Shown here: piece after piece, positions 7,554-16,052 of the stretch
Position numbering within the stretch: the stretch's first letter is position 1
Layout: each line of letters begins with the position of its first letter
Assembly: GCA_020073445.1 (NCBI GenBank)
Contig: JAIQFE010000011.1
Location: 124,001-188,000, forward strand
Reading direction: 5' to 3'
DNA from: Terriglobia bacterium
Lineage (GTDB): Bacteria; Acidobacteriota; Terriglobia; Bryobacterales; Bryobacteraceae
Length of the DNA: 64,000 nucleotides
Notes under the pieces: model-generated
The model's input: the letters and a program-made list of their open reading frames with translations, nothing else
The model's database searches: none
What the model was told of the DNA's origin: nothing
Translations under genes and position numbers: made by a program

Positions 7554-8711
7554 CTAAGTCCTGTAACTTGCGTTAATCCGAATGTACTCTTCCGTCAGGT
7601 CGCACGTCCAGAATCGTGCCCGCCCCTTGCCTCCGCCGCGAATCACGAACCGGATCAGACATTCGTTTTCATCCAGCTTGCGCGTCAGCTCGGCTTCCGA
7701 AAACGCCGCCGCCAGGCCGCTCCGGCACACCGCCAGACCCTGCATGAAGATGTCCGTCTTGCGCGGATCGAACTTCACGCCCGAATAGCCCGCAGCCGCG
7801 AGGACTCTGCCCCAATTCGGATCCGATCCCGCGATTGCCGTCTTCACCAGCGGAGAATTCGCGATCGTGCGCGCAATCGTTTCGGCGTCGCGATCCGACG
7901 CGGCCCCCTCCACGTCGATCGTCACCAGCTTTCGCGCGCCTTCGCCATCCCGTGCGATCTGCTTCGCTAGCGAACACAGCACTTCGGTCAGCGCAGCTTC
8001 GAGCGCCCGTGCTCCCGGCTTGAATCCCGATGCGCCATTCGCCATCACAGCGACAACGTCATTAGTCGAAGTGTCCCCATCCACCGATATGCGGTTGAAG
8101 GACACCCCAATGGCCTTCTTCAGTGCGGTCCGCAGCTCCGCGGGCGATGCGACCGCGTCCGTCATCACGAATCCCAGCGTCGTCGCCATGCGCGGATGAA
8201 TCATGCCCGAGCCCTTCGCCATGCCCGCCATCGTCGCGCGCTTCATCTTCGCGGAGGCTGTCTTGGCGCGCGTATCCGTGGTCATGATCGCTGCGGCCAC
8301 GGCATCGAACGAATCCGGCCGAAGCGCTGCCGCCAGTTCCGGAATCGTGTCCACCACCAGGCGCGCGTTCATCTCCACGCCGATCACGCCCGTCGATGCC
8401 GGCAGAACCTCCTGCTCCTGGACGCCTAGCGTCTTCGCGACGGATCGGACGCACTCCAGCGCCACCCGCTCCCCCGTTCGCGTCGCACAGTTGGCATTGC
8501 CCGCATTGATGAGCCACGCCCGCACCTTGCCGCGAGAGACTTGCAGATTTCGCCGCGCCAGCTCCACCGGCGCTGCTACCACCAGATTTTTCGTGAACAC
8601 TGCGGCCGCCGATGCCGGCGTGTCCGAAACAATCAGCGCGAGGTCGTCCTTCGCCACCTTCCGAATCCCCGCATACGTGGCGGCGTATCGAAAACCGAGC
8701 GGAAGACTCAT
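7554..8711 (-). CDS. argJ: Glutamate N-acetyltransferase / amino-acid N-acetyltransferase
   Basis: ArgJ transfers acetyl groups between acetylornithine and glutamate in the cyclic arginine pathway, and bifunctional forms also use acetyl-CoA. The 385-residue product begins LPLGFRYAATYAGIRK and has the family stretch WLINAGNANCATRTGE near residue 68. It also has the autoprocessing site GSGMIHPRMATTLGFV near residue 170, where the precursor is cleaved before the nucleophilic Thr, and the FNRISVDGDTSTNDVV segment near 210. I place the start at 8711 because this ATG overlaps the fmt stop as ATGA and sits directly on the conserved N-terminus. The longer reading from 8822 would run inside fmt. No other arg genes are in view. 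Confidence 0.95.
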   Translation of the reverse strand: MSLPLGFRYAATYAGIRKVAKDDLALIVSDTPASAAAVFTKNLVVAAPVELARRNLQVSRGKVRAWLINAGNANCATRTGERVALECVRSVAKTLGVQEQEVLPASTGVIGVEMNARLVVDTIPELAAALRPDSFDAVAAAIMTTDTRAKTASAKMKRATMAGMAKGSGMIHPRMATTLGFVMTDAVASPAELRTALKKAIGVSFNRISVDGDTSTNDVVAVMANGASGFKPGARALEAALTEVLCSLAKQIARDGEGARKLVTIDVEGAASDRDAETIARTIANSPLVKTAIAGSDPNWGRVLAAAGYSGVKFDPRKTDIFMQGLAVCRSGLAAAFSEAELTRKLDENECLIRFVIRGGGKGRARFWTCDLTEEYIRINASYRT

Positions 8712-9622
8712 GCCAGTGTCTCGCCCCCGCTCAAGATGAACCCGTTCAGAAAAGCTGCTGCCGTCATTCTCTTTTTTCCTTCCAACTGGACCTCCAACAA
8801 TTCGATCGCTCCCCCTGTGCATCCCACGTACAAGCCCTTCCCCGCCACGCGCAGTTCTCCGGCTTGGAAGGAGCCTTCAGCCCGCCGTGCTTTCCAGATG
8901 TGAAACCGCTGTCCCCGCAGCGATCCATAGCATCCCGGCCACGGAAGAAACCCTCGCACCCGATTCACGATCTCTCCCGCGCTCATCGACCAATCAATCC
9001 GGCCGTCTTCCTTTTTCAGGATCGGCGCGTACGTCGACTGCGCGTCGTCCTGCTTCTCCGGCACGATCGCCGGCAGCTCCGCCAGCGTCTTCACCAGCAG
9101 ATCTGCGCCCGCGACCGCCAGCCGCTCGCCCAATTCCAGCGCCGTCTCTTCCGGCCCGATCGCCGTCTCCCACTTCAACAGCATGTCGCCGGTATCCAGA
9201 CCCGCGTCGATCTTCATCGTCGTCACGCCGGTGCGCGTCTCCCCGCGTGCGATGGCCCACTGGATGGGCGCCGCCCCTCGATACTTCGGCAGCAACGACG
9301 CGTGCACATTGATGATCCCCTTCGGCGGAATATCGAGAATCGCCTGAGGGAGGATCTGTCCGTACCCCACCACCACCATCGCTTCCAGACCCATTGCTCG
9401 CAGTTGCTCGATCACTTCCGGCCGCCGCACCCGTTCCGGCTGATGCACGGCCAACCCTAGCCGCAGTGCCGCTTCTTTCACCGGCGGCATCGCGTCTTTT
9501 TGGCCTCGCCCCTTGGGCCGATCCGGCTGCGTGAACACTGCAACCACTTCATGCCCCGCTTGCACGACGCGCTCCAGCGTTGGCACCGCGAAAGCCGGCG
9601 TACCCATGAAGACTAGCCTCAT
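8708..9622 (-). CDS. fmt: Methionyl-tRNA formyltransferase
   Basis: Fmt formylates the initiator Met-tRNA using 10-formyltetrahydrofolate. The 304-residue protein is of normal length and starts with the family signature MRLVFMGTPAFAVPTLE. It carries the catalytic stretch NVHASLLPKYRGAAPIQWAI near residue 106, with the Asn-His pair, and TGVTTMKIDAGLDTGDML near 132, including the catalytic Asp. The C-terminal domain expected to bind the tRNA follows from about residue 205. It sits between def and argJ; def-fmt adjacency is common because the two enzymes add and remove the same formyl group. The stop overlaps the argJ start (ATGA). Confidence 0.97.
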   Translation of the reverse strand: MRLVFMGTPAFAVPTLERVVQAGHEVVAVFTQPDRPKGRGQKDAMPPVKEAALRLGLAVHQPERVRRPEVIEQLRAMGLEAMVVVGYGQILPQAILDIPPKGIINVHASLLPKYRGAAPIQWAIARGETRTGVTTMKIDAGLDTGDMLLKWETAIGPEETALELGERLAVAGADLLVKTLAELPAIVPEKQDDAQSTYAPILKKEDGRIDWSMSAGEIVNRVRGFLPWPGCYGSLRGQRFHIWKARRAEGSFQAGELRVAGKGLYVGCTGGAIELLEVQLEGKKRMTAAAFLNGFILSGGETLA

Positions 9623-9627
9623 ACTGG

Positions 9628-9653
9628 TCCCTGGCCGCTGGCCCCTGGCACCT
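9628..9653. repeat. C-rich degenerate repeat between def and fmt
   Basis: The stretch reads as repeats of CCCTGG/CCGCTGG units (CCCTGGCCGCTGGCCCCTGG). A very similar run, GGCCCCTAGCCCCTGGCCCC, lies at the end of the citrate synthase gene (16033-16052). It fills the gap between the def stop and the fmt start. On the minus strand it would be a G-rich leader stretch. Its function is unknown. Confidence 0.45.
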
Positions 9654-9656
9654 GTT

Positions 9657-10172
9657 TCATCCCCACTCGTTGGCTTTTTGCAGCTTCCGGACTTTCCGCC
9701 GGATCAAGTCGCGCTTCAACGGACTAATGTGGTTGATGTACAGCATCCCGTTTAAGTGGTCCGTCTCATGCAGGAATGCCCGTGCCAACAGATCCTCACC
9801 CGTCATCTCGAACGGCTTACCCTTGGCGTCGAACGCGCGTATTGTTACTTTCTTCGCCCGCGTCACCGTCTCCCGAAATGTCGGAAGGCTCAAGCAGCCC
9901 TCTTCGCCGCTTTGCGACCCTTCCTTGCCGATGACCTCCGGATTGATCAGCACCAGCTTCTGTCCCGCATCCTCGCCAACGGTCGTATCGATCACCGCGA
10001 TCCGTTTGCCCACGCCGATCTGCGGTGCTGCGAGCCCCACGCCCTTGGCCGCATACATCGACTCGAACATATCCTCAACCAGCTTGTGCAGGTCCGGCGT
10101 ATCGAACTCGGTAATCTCCGCAGCCTTGGTCTCGAGCACCGGCTGCCCGTACTTCACAATCGGGTAGATCAT
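9657..10172 (-). CDS. def: Peptide deformylase
   Basis: It removes the formyl group from the N-terminus of new proteins using Fe(II) or another divalent metal. The three family motifs are present in order: GVGLAAPQIGV near residue 44, EEGCLSLP near 91 with the metal-binding Cys, and HETDHLNG near 135 with the two His ligands and the catalytic Glu. The last motif has Thr where HEIDH is common; this does not touch the ligands. Length is 171 residues, usual for the family. It lies between aroC (19 bases upstream) and fmt (34 bases downstream, C-rich repeat between them), so the three are probably one operon. Confidence 0.97.
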   Translation of the reverse strand: MIYPIVKYGQPVLETKAAEITEFDTPDLHKLVEDMFESMYAAKGVGLAAPQIGVGKRIAVIDTTVGEDAGQKLVLINPEVIGKEGSQSGEEGCLSLPTFRETVTRAKKVTIRAFDAKGKPFEMTGEDLLARAFLHETDHLNGMLYINHISPLKRDLIRRKVRKLQKANEWG

Positions 10173-10190
10173 GATAAGAAAAAGCCCATG

Positions 10191-11363
10191 TCAGAAGTTC
10201 TTCACCTGTTCCAAATATCCCTCGTAATTCCGCTTCGTTTCCGTCATCGAATCCCCGCCGAATTTTTCCAGCGCCGCCTGTGCCAGCACCAGCGCCACCA
10301 TCGCTTCGCCGCCCACACCCGCGGCCGGCACAACGCACACGTCGCTTCGCTCGTACGCCGCCGCCACCGTTTCCCGAGTTTCGAAATCCACGCTCTCCAG
10401 CGGTCGCCGCAGCGTCGAAATCGGCTTCAGCAGCCCCCGCACTACGACGTCCTCGCCGTTGGTAATGCCGCCCTCTAGGCCACCAGCGCGATTCGCGCCC
10501 CGCGTGAACTTATGCTGCTCGCCGCTGTAGTGAATCGTATCCTGCACCTTCGACCCGAAGGAGGCCGCGCCCTCGGTCGCGAACCCGATCTCTACGCCCT
10601 TCACTGCCTGCAGCGAGACAATCGCCTGCGCGAGTTTCCCGTCGAGACGGGAATCCCAAGTGATATGCGATCCCAGCCCCGGCGGAACCCCATGCGCAAC
10701 CACTTCGAACACTCCGCCCACGGTGTCGCCGGTTTTGTAGATCTGATCCACAACGCCCTTCATCCGTTGCTCGGCTTCCGCATCCACGCAATTCAGCAGA
10801 ACCTCGTCACGGCTGTTGAGCGCAACCAGTTCGTCCCACGTTACCGGACGATCCGACCGCTCGTGTCCCACCGCGATCACATGGCTCAGCACCGCGATCC
10901 CCAGCTCGCCCAGAAACGCTTTCGCCAGCGCTCCTAACGCTACCCGAGCCGTCGTTTCCCTAGCGCTCGCGCGTTCCAGTACATAGCGCGCATCGTGAAA
11001 GTTGTATTTCAACGCACCGGACAGATCGGCGTGTCCCGGTCTGGGCCGCGTCACCTTCTTCTGCTTCTCCGCCGATCCCTCGAAATCCTCCACCGGCAGC
11101 GCTTCAGTCCAGTTCTTCCAGTCCGCATTGTCGATGATGATCGCTACCGGCGACCCGATGGTCTTCGAGTGCCGCACACCGCTGACGATGTGCGCCTTGT
11201 CCGTTTCGATCTTCATCCGTCCGCCGCGCCCGAAGCCCTGCTGGCGGCGCCATAGATCGCGATTGATCGCCTCCAGCGACACAGGAACTCCCGCCGGGAG
11301 CCCCGTCAGCGTGGCTACCAGGCACTCTCCGTGCGACTCTCCTGCCGTTTCGAAACGCAACAT
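10191..11363 (-). CDS. aroC: Chorismate synthase
   Basis: AroC forms chorismate from 5-enolpyruvylshikimate-3-phosphate with reduced FMN as cofactor, the last step of the common aromatic pathway. The 390-residue protein starts MLRFETAGESHGECLVATLTG, the first family signature. It contains GRGGRMKIETDKAHIVSGVR near residue 46, the RPGHADLSGALKYN motif near 110 and the RASARETTARVALGA stretch near 132. It is the first gene of the minus-strand run aroC-def-fmt-argJ and faces the divergent secreted-protein gene at 11456 across 92 bases, which should contain both promoters. No other aro genes are nearby. Confidence 0.97.
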   Translation of the reverse strand: MLRFETAGESHGECLVATLTGLPAGVPVSLEAINRDLWRRQQGFGRGGRMKIETDKAHIVSGVRHSKTIGSPVAIIIDNADWKNWTEALPVEDFEGSAEKQKKVTRPRPGHADLSGALKYNFHDARYVLERASARETTARVALGALAKAFLGELGIAVLSHVIAVGHERSDRPVTWDELVALNSRDEVLLNCVDAEAEQRMKGVVDQIYKTGDTVGGVFEVVAHGVPPGLGSHITWDSRLDGKLAQAIVSLQAVKGVEIGFATEGAASFGSKVQDTIHYSGEQHKFTRGANRAGGLEGGITNGEDVVVRGLLKPISTLRRPLESVDFETRETVAAAYERSDVCVVPAAGVGGEAMVALVLAQAALEKFGGDSMTETKRNYEGYLEQVKNF

Positions 11364-11455
11364 GGGGAATCATTCATGTTAGCAAGTAGACCCAAGGTGC
11401 GACAGTCGATCTTGCTTGCCCGTAAGCGGGTCGCCGCTTGGGTTAAACTGTCTTC

Positions 11456-11992
11456 ATGGCGAAACTAACTACCAGTCTTCTCAGTCTTCTGGCCTTGTTC
11501 GCGCTGGCCTTGACCATGTTTGCTCAGACCAAGGCTGGAAAGTCCAAAATTCTGCAGCCTCAAATGACTCCTGCGGCCGATGGCGGCACCTACAAGGCAC
11601 CCCTGGGCAAGCTCGGCGAGAAAGCAGCCGAGCCCTGGAGCGCCACTACCCTTGGAGCCTCCGTTGACGGCAAGCCGAATCCGGGCACGGTGAAAACCGT
11701 GGTCGGTGAAATCGTCGATTTCTCCTGCTACCTCGAAGTCGGCAAGCATGGCGACAAGCACCGCGATTGCGCCCAGAAGTGCTTCCGCAACGGCCAGCCG
11801 ATCGGTTTGCTGACGGAAGACGGCGGCCTCTACATGCTGATGGAAGAAGAGCATGATCCGCGCCGCGATGGCATGGGTGTTTTCCGCCAGGCTGCCATCG
11901 ACCACGCCGGCCACATCATGGAAGTCACCGGCACGGCGTCCTCCGTGAACGGCTTCAACGCTCTCTACGTCCGCGGATTCCTGAAGAAGTAA
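11456..11992 (+). CDS. Secreted cysteine/histidine-containing protein of unknown function
   Basis: The 178-residue product has a long signal peptide (to about residue 24, ending MFAQ). The mature domain carries the pattern CYLEVGKHGDKHRDCAQKC near residues 90-108, followed by NGQPIGLLTEDGGLYML. I have seen similar C-H-C-C domains in conserved exported proteins without an assigned function. The cysteines and histidines could bind a metal or form disulfides, which is an inference. The next gene, a di-haem cytochrome c peroxidase, begins 11 bases after the stop, so the pair is likely co-transcribed and may share a periplasmic redox role. Confidence 0.75.
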   Translation: MAKLTTSLLSLLALFALALTMFAQTKAGKSKILQPQMTPAADGGTYKAPLGKLGEKAAEPWSATTLGASVDGKPNPGTVKTVVGEIVDFSCYLEVGKHGDKHRDCAQKCFRNGQPIGLLTEDGGLYMLMEEEHDPRRDGMGVFRQAAIDHAGHIMEVTGTASSVNGFNALYVRGFLKK

Positions 11993-12003
11993 GGCGGACG
12001 ACA

Positions 12004-12991
12004 TTGCGATTGTTTGCGGCGATCGCCGTCTTGTTGACGACGGTGATCGCGTCAGCCCAGAGAGTTCCGCTCGGCTTGTTGCCCGTCCCTTGGCCTGCCG
12101 ACAATCCTTATTCTGCTGCCAAGGTCGACCTGGGGCGTCTTCTCTATTTCGAAAAGCGGCTCTCCGCGGACGACAGCGTGTCCTGCGCGACCTGTCACGC
12201 TCCCGAAAAAGGATTCACCGACGGTGCGCCGGTTTCCACCGGCATCCGGGGCCAGAAGGGTGGCCGCAGCGCACCCACCGTCATCAACCGGGCTTACAGC
12301 CTGGCCCAATTCTGGGACGGCCGCGCGCCCACTCTGGAAAGATCAGGCCAAGGGACCCATTGCAAACCCTATCGAAATGGACAATACGCACGACGCCATG
12401 GCGGCCAAGCTGAACGGCATTCAAGGCTATCGCCCGCTTTTCCAGAAAGCCTTCGGCTCGCCCGACATCAGTATCGACACCGTCGCTAAGGCCATCGCGA
12501 CTTTCGAGCGCACGCTGCTCTCAGGCAACTCCGCCTACGATCGCTACAAGGCCGGGAACAAATCCGCCATGACCCGCGCGCAGATTCGCGGTATGGACGT
12601 CTACTTCAACAAGGCCAAGTGCGATCAGTGCCACGAAGGAATAAATTTCACCGCCAATGCATACGCCAACCTGGGCATCGGCACCGATAAGCCCGAGCCG
12701 GACACGGGCCGCTTCGCTGTCACCAAGGATCCCGGGGATTGGGCAAAATTCAAAACCCCCACGCTTCGCGATATTTCCAAAACTGCTCCCTACATGCACG
12801 ACGGAAGCCTGAAGACGCTGGAGGAAGTCGTGGATTTCTACGACAAGGGCGGCACTCTGAACAAGAATCTCGACGAGAAGATCAAGAAGCTGAATCTTAC
12901 GGCGGAGCAAAAGAAGGACCTGATGGAATTCTTGAAGGCACTCGATGGAGCCCCCATCCACATCGTTGTCCCACCATCCTTCCCTCAATAA
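12004..12991 (+). pseudogene. Di-haem cytochrome c peroxidase (MauG/CcpA family), interrupted by a +1 frameshift
   Basis: The family reduces hydrogen peroxide, or oxidises a partner, in the periplasm with two c-type haems. The first part (frame of 12004) has a signal peptide, the first haem site CATCH near residue 62 and the stretch ending QFWDGRAPTLE. The second part, in the next frame, continues with DQAKGPIANPIEMDN, then the second haem site CDQCH, TPTLRDISKTAPYMHDGS and a normal C-terminus at 12991. The break falls at the AAA run at 12338-12340; removing one A restores the expected ...TLEDQAKGPIANP... reading across the whole gene. Everything else is intact, so this is a very recent mutation, a sequencing error in a short homopolymer or, least likely, programmed slippage. 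It ends two bases before a convergent pilin gene. Confidence 0.85.
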
Positions 12992-12993
12992 GT

Positions 12994-13191
12994 TTATTGA
13001 GGGGTCCCGCTCAACGCCGACCCTACTCTGGAGAAGATCTGGCTGAGCGTCGGCCCCACCCACGGGGCCAGCCCGCTCGCCACCAATACCACGACCAAAG
13101 CAGCCACCAGCGCGTATTCGATCATGTCTTGCCCGCGCTGGTCGGCTAAGAGCCGCGTGGCCCACCGGTATGTAGTCGATATAGTCGTCAT
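12994..13191 (-). CDS. Flp-type (type IVb) pilin
   Basis: The 65-residue protein matches the Flp/Tad pilin family in size and layout. A short basic leader ends in RGQDMIEYALVAAL, with the prepilin cleavage Gly and the Glu at +5, followed by a hydrophobic helix (VVVLVASGLAPWVG) and a short tail. Such pilins are processed by a TadV-type peptidase and assembled by the Tad secretion machinery, none of which is in view. The start at 13191 is preceded by GAGG at a good distance; a longer reading from 13251 lacks support. It converges on the broken peroxidase gene with a two-base gap. Confidence 0.82.
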   Translation of the reverse strand: MTTISTTYRWATRLLADQRGQDMIEYALVAALVVVLVASGLAPWVGPTLSQIFSRVGSALSGTPQ

Positions 13192-13329
13192 TGTGTCCTC
13201 ACAGCGCCAGCCCCATAGTGGACCATACCCGCTGCCCAGGGCAAGAACCAATTGACTCTAACCCTCCGGGGCAAACCCCTTATGTATCCATATGCCTGCA
13301 TTTATCCGCGGGCAGCTACAGGATTCGTC

Positions 13330-14628
13330 TTACGGATTCGCTTGCGCCGGATACCGGATCACCGTAAAGTTACGTAGGATCACCGAGTCGGAGGTCGTTC
13401 CCGCCATTTGCCCCTGCAGACTTACTCTCACAGCCTGTGAGGTATTCTCGCTGGCAGTCCCCGCATTCGACGCCAGGCTCAGCGCGACTCCCCAGGTCTG
13501 GCTGTCCCACGTCTGGCCGCTTCCGTAAATCCCGAAGCTGGTGTGTCCGGCCAGCAGAGCCTCGGTCGCTGCTCCTGATCGTGATGCTACCGTCGTGTTG
13601 CCGATCAGCACGGCACTTGTGAAACCCGTGGCGGTCCCGCTGTGCCCGTAGTGGAACTGAACTTCAAGCCGGTCACCCGCTCCCATCAAACCCGCGGCGA
13701 TCGTGCAACTTCCCAACTCGATCAGCGTTGTGCCCGAAGTGCTCGATCCCGTGCTGCTGCACACCACCTGGGGCGACGCCAGCGAACTCAGCGGATCGTT
13801 CGGATTCGCGAACCGGTAGCTCGCCACCAGCAAGTCTGCGCTCTGCGGGACGGAGCCGATAAAAAAGGTGATCGTGTTCGTGGCGATCTGGTAGTCCGTG
13901 CCCTGCCGCATCAGAAGCCCGTTGCGATACAGTTCCAGGCTGGCCGCTGGCGACGGCGCGGACGCTAGCGTAAACACCGTATTCGATCCGTTCACCACGC
14001 CGGCAGGAACCTCTGAATCGGCGAAACTTCCGCTGGTCACGCCGCCTCCTGAACCGCACGGACCCGAACTGCCGTCGACCCGCACGCAATCGCCCAAGTT
14101 CCCCGAAGCTGCATCGACCTGTCCGGCCTGATTGATCACCGCCGTCCGCCCGATCCCGAATCCCACGCCCTTCATCGGACGCACGGAAAGCTCATTCACC
14201 AACCCGGTTACGTCGCTGATCTGCACCGGTGAGATCACCGGCGGCGGGCCGACCACCGTTCCCGACGACACCCGCACATCGCGCACCCTCAAGGGAATCG
14301 TGCTGGGCGGCACTGCCCAGATTTCCGTGAACTGGTCGATGCCCTGACTGTTGTACGTCACCGTGTACTGCGCTCCGGCCGACGCCGTCGTGGTGGGAAC
14401 GAGTCGCACGCGCAGTACGCCGTTCACGATCGGCAACGTCAGATTCGCTGTGGCGATATTGGATGTATCGCCCGCCAGGAAACTGTTGTACCGGATGAAC
14501 ATGGTCCCCGTGAACCGCGTTCCGTCCGCGCGGTAGAGGATATCCTGGATCGAAGTCAGCGCCGGTTGCCCCGCCACTGTTCCAATAGCGCCCGCTGCCA
14601 GCAGCGCCAGCTTTCTCCAACTGAGCAT
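13330..14628 (-). CDS. Large secreted beta-rich protein with a phage-tail-like segment
   Basis: The 432-residue product has a signal peptide (MLSWRKLALLAAGAIGTVAG) and is rich in Ser, Thr, Gly and Val, as expected for an extracellular beta structure. About residues 25-130 look like an acidobacterial surface domain (TRFTGTMFIRYNSF; VRLVPTTTASAGAQYTV). The segment around residues 210-270 (VPAGVVNGSNTVFTLASAP; LELYRNGLLMRQGTDYQI) closely resembles the repeat unit of phage tail and neck proteins. The last 150 residues hold a probable beta-sandwich with one Cys pair (VVCSSTG; LGSCTIAAG). I infer a surface or matrix protein. No other phage gene is nearby, so it is not part of a prophage. Confidence 0.7.
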   Translation of the reverse strand: MLSWRKLALLAAGAIGTVAGQPALTSIQDILYRADGTRFTGTMFIRYNSFLAGDTSNIATANLTLPIVNGVLRVRLVPTTTASAGAQYTVTYNSQGIDQFTEIWAVPPSTIPLRVRDVRVSSGTVVGPPPVISPVQISDVTGLVNELSVRPMKGVGFGIGRTAVINQAGQVDAASGNLGDCVRVDGSSGPCGSGGGVTSGSFADSEVPAGVVNGSNTVFTLASAPSPAASLELYRNGLLMRQGTDYQIATNTITFFIGSVPQSADLLVASYRFANPNDPLSSLASPQVVCSSTGSSTSGTTLIELGSCTIAAGLMGAGDRLEVQFHYGHSGTATGFTSAVLIGNTTVASRSGAATEALLAGHTSFGIYGSGQTWDSQTWGVALSLASNAGTASENTSQAVRVSLQGQMAGTTSDSVILRNFTVIRYPAQANP

Positions 14629-14675
14629 TCCGACTCGCCTCCCGTCGGACTCAGTGTCGAAGTGAAATGCGCGCG

Positions 14676-14703
14676 GCGCGTGTGGATCGATAATCCAACG
14701 CGC
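14676..14703. terminator. Stem-loop downstream of serS
   Basis: The stem GCGCGT/ACGCGC encloses a second stem GGAT/ATCC, 22 bases after the serS stop on the minus strand. There is no U-tract after it, so it may only stabilise the 3' end of the message. Confidence 0.35.
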
Positions 14704-14724
14704 GGATTCAATACGAGATAGATG

Positions 14725-15999
14725 TTATTTGCAGCCGCGAATTACATCCACGCCCAGATACGGACGCAAGACTTCGGGCACTACCACGCTGCCGTCGGCC
14801 TGCTGGTAGTTCTCGATGATTGCCAGCCACGTTCGCCCTACAGCCAGTCCGCTGCCGTTAAGCGTGTGAACGAACTCCGCCTTCTCTTTCCCCGACTTCG
14901 CGCGAATCTGCGCCCGCCGCGCCTGAAACGCTTCGAAATTCGAACATGAGGAAATTTCTTTGTAGTCGTTCAGCCCCGGCAGCCAAACTTCGATGTCGTA
15001 GGTCTTGGCCGAGCTGAACCCGATATCCCCAGTCGACAGTACTACCGTTCGGTACGCCAATCCCAGCCGTTGCAGAATGTCTTCCGCGTCCCGTGTCAGC
15101 TTTTCCAGCTCTTCGTAGCTCGATTCCGGCCGTGAAAATTTCACCAGCTCCACTTTCTGGAACTGATGCTGGCGGATGATTCCCCGCACGTCGCGTCCAT
15201 ACGATCCTGCTTCGCTTCGGAAACACGGCGTGTACGCCGTCAGCTTGATCGGCAACGCCTCCAGGTCCAGCGTCTCGTTGCGATACAAGTTCGTAACCGG
15301 AACCTCCGCCGTCGGCACCAGGTAGTAATCGGTGCCCTCCAGCTTGAACAGATCCTGCTCGAACTTGGGCAGCTGGCCGGTTCCGTAGAAGCTGTCCTTG
15401 TTCGCCATGAATGGCGGCAGCACCTCGGTGTAGCCGTGCTCGTTGGTGTGCACGTCCAGCATGAAATTGATCAGCGCGCGTTCCAGCTTCGCGCCCAATC
15501 CCATATACACCGCGAATCGGGCACCTGTGATCTTGGCCGCTCGGTCGAAATCCAGGATCCCCAGCTCCGGCCCCAAGTCCCAATGCGCTTTCGGAGTGAA
15601 GGAAAATACCGGCGGTGTGCCCCAACGCCGAACTTCAACGTTGTCGGCCGCGCTTGTCCCCGTCGGCACCGATTCGTGCGGTGTATTCGGAATTCCCGCC
15701 ATCAGCTGGCTGAATTTCTCGTCCAGAGCCGCCGCTTCGCCGTCCAGCTTCGTGATCAGCTCGCCCATTTCGCGGACCCGCTGCTGCATGTCGGCTGTGT
15801 CGCCGCCGGCCTTCTTCAATTTGCCGATTTCCTGCGACTCCGCATTGCGCTGAGCCTTCAGTTTCTCGGATTCCGCCAGTGCCGCCCGCCGCTGGCTATC
15901 CAGCTCCCGGAACGCCTCCATGTCCACGGTGAATCCGCGGTCCGCCAGCCGCGCCGCAATCGTACCGATGTTATTCCGGAAATAGCCAAGATCGTACAT
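14725..15999 (-). CDS. serS: Seryl-tRNA synthetase
   Basis: It charges tRNA-Ser and tRNA-Sec with serine. The 424-residue class II synthetase has the N-terminal tRNA-binding coiled coil (about residues 30-105) and the motif 2 region with [18 protein letters not shown] near residue 260. Motif 3, with [17 protein letters not shown], lies near 390. The [13 protein letters not shown] loop that contacts serine and ATP is present near 228. Length and domain order are ordinary. It lies downstream of citrate synthase on the same strand, separated by 40 bases that hold a GC-rich palindrome, so read-through is possible but not certain. Confidence 0.97.
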   Translation of the reverse strand: MYDLGYFRNNIGTIAARLADRGFTVDMEAFRELDSQRRAALAESEKLKAQRNAESQEIGKLKKAGGDTADMQQRVREMGELITKLDGEAAALDEKFSQLMAGIPNTPHESVPTGTSAADNVEVRRWGTPPVFSFTPKAHWDLGPELGILDFDRAAKITGARFAVYMGLGAKLERALINFMLDVHTNEHGYTEVLPPFMANKDSFYGTGQLPKFEQDLFKLEGTDYYLVPTAEVPVTNLYRNETLDLEALPIKLTAYTPCFRSEAGSYGRDVRGIIRQHQFQKVELVKFSRPESSYEELEKLTRDAEDILQRLGLAYRTVVLSTGDIGFSSAKTYDIEVWLPGLNDYKEISSCSNFEAFQARRAQIRAKSGKEKAEFVHTLNGSGLAVGRTWLAIIENYQQADGSVVVPEVLRPYLGVDVIRGCK

Positions 16000-16009
16000 G
16001 TTGGTAGAG

Positions 16010-16052
16010 CCGGCCTCCAGGCCGGCTGATTTTAGGCCCCTAGCCCCTGGCC
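16010..16052. repeat. GCCGGCCTCCAGGCCGGC palindrome followed by a C-rich repeat
   Basis: A near-perfect hairpin (GCCGGCC, loop, GGCCGGC) lies at about 16010-16027 between serS and the citrate synthase gene. Next to it is GGCCCCTAGCCCCTGGCCCC (16033-16052), which runs into the last codons of citrate synthase and supplies its stop. A sister palindrome (GGCCGGTCTCCAGGCCGGCC) lies beyond the other end of the same gene at 17191. The palindromes look like a REP-type dispersed repeat. Confidence 0.6.

Noticed and set aside
13330-14628. Prophage
   Set aside because: Only one phage-like segment within a signal-peptide protein; no integrase, capsid, terminase or attachment sites in the area.
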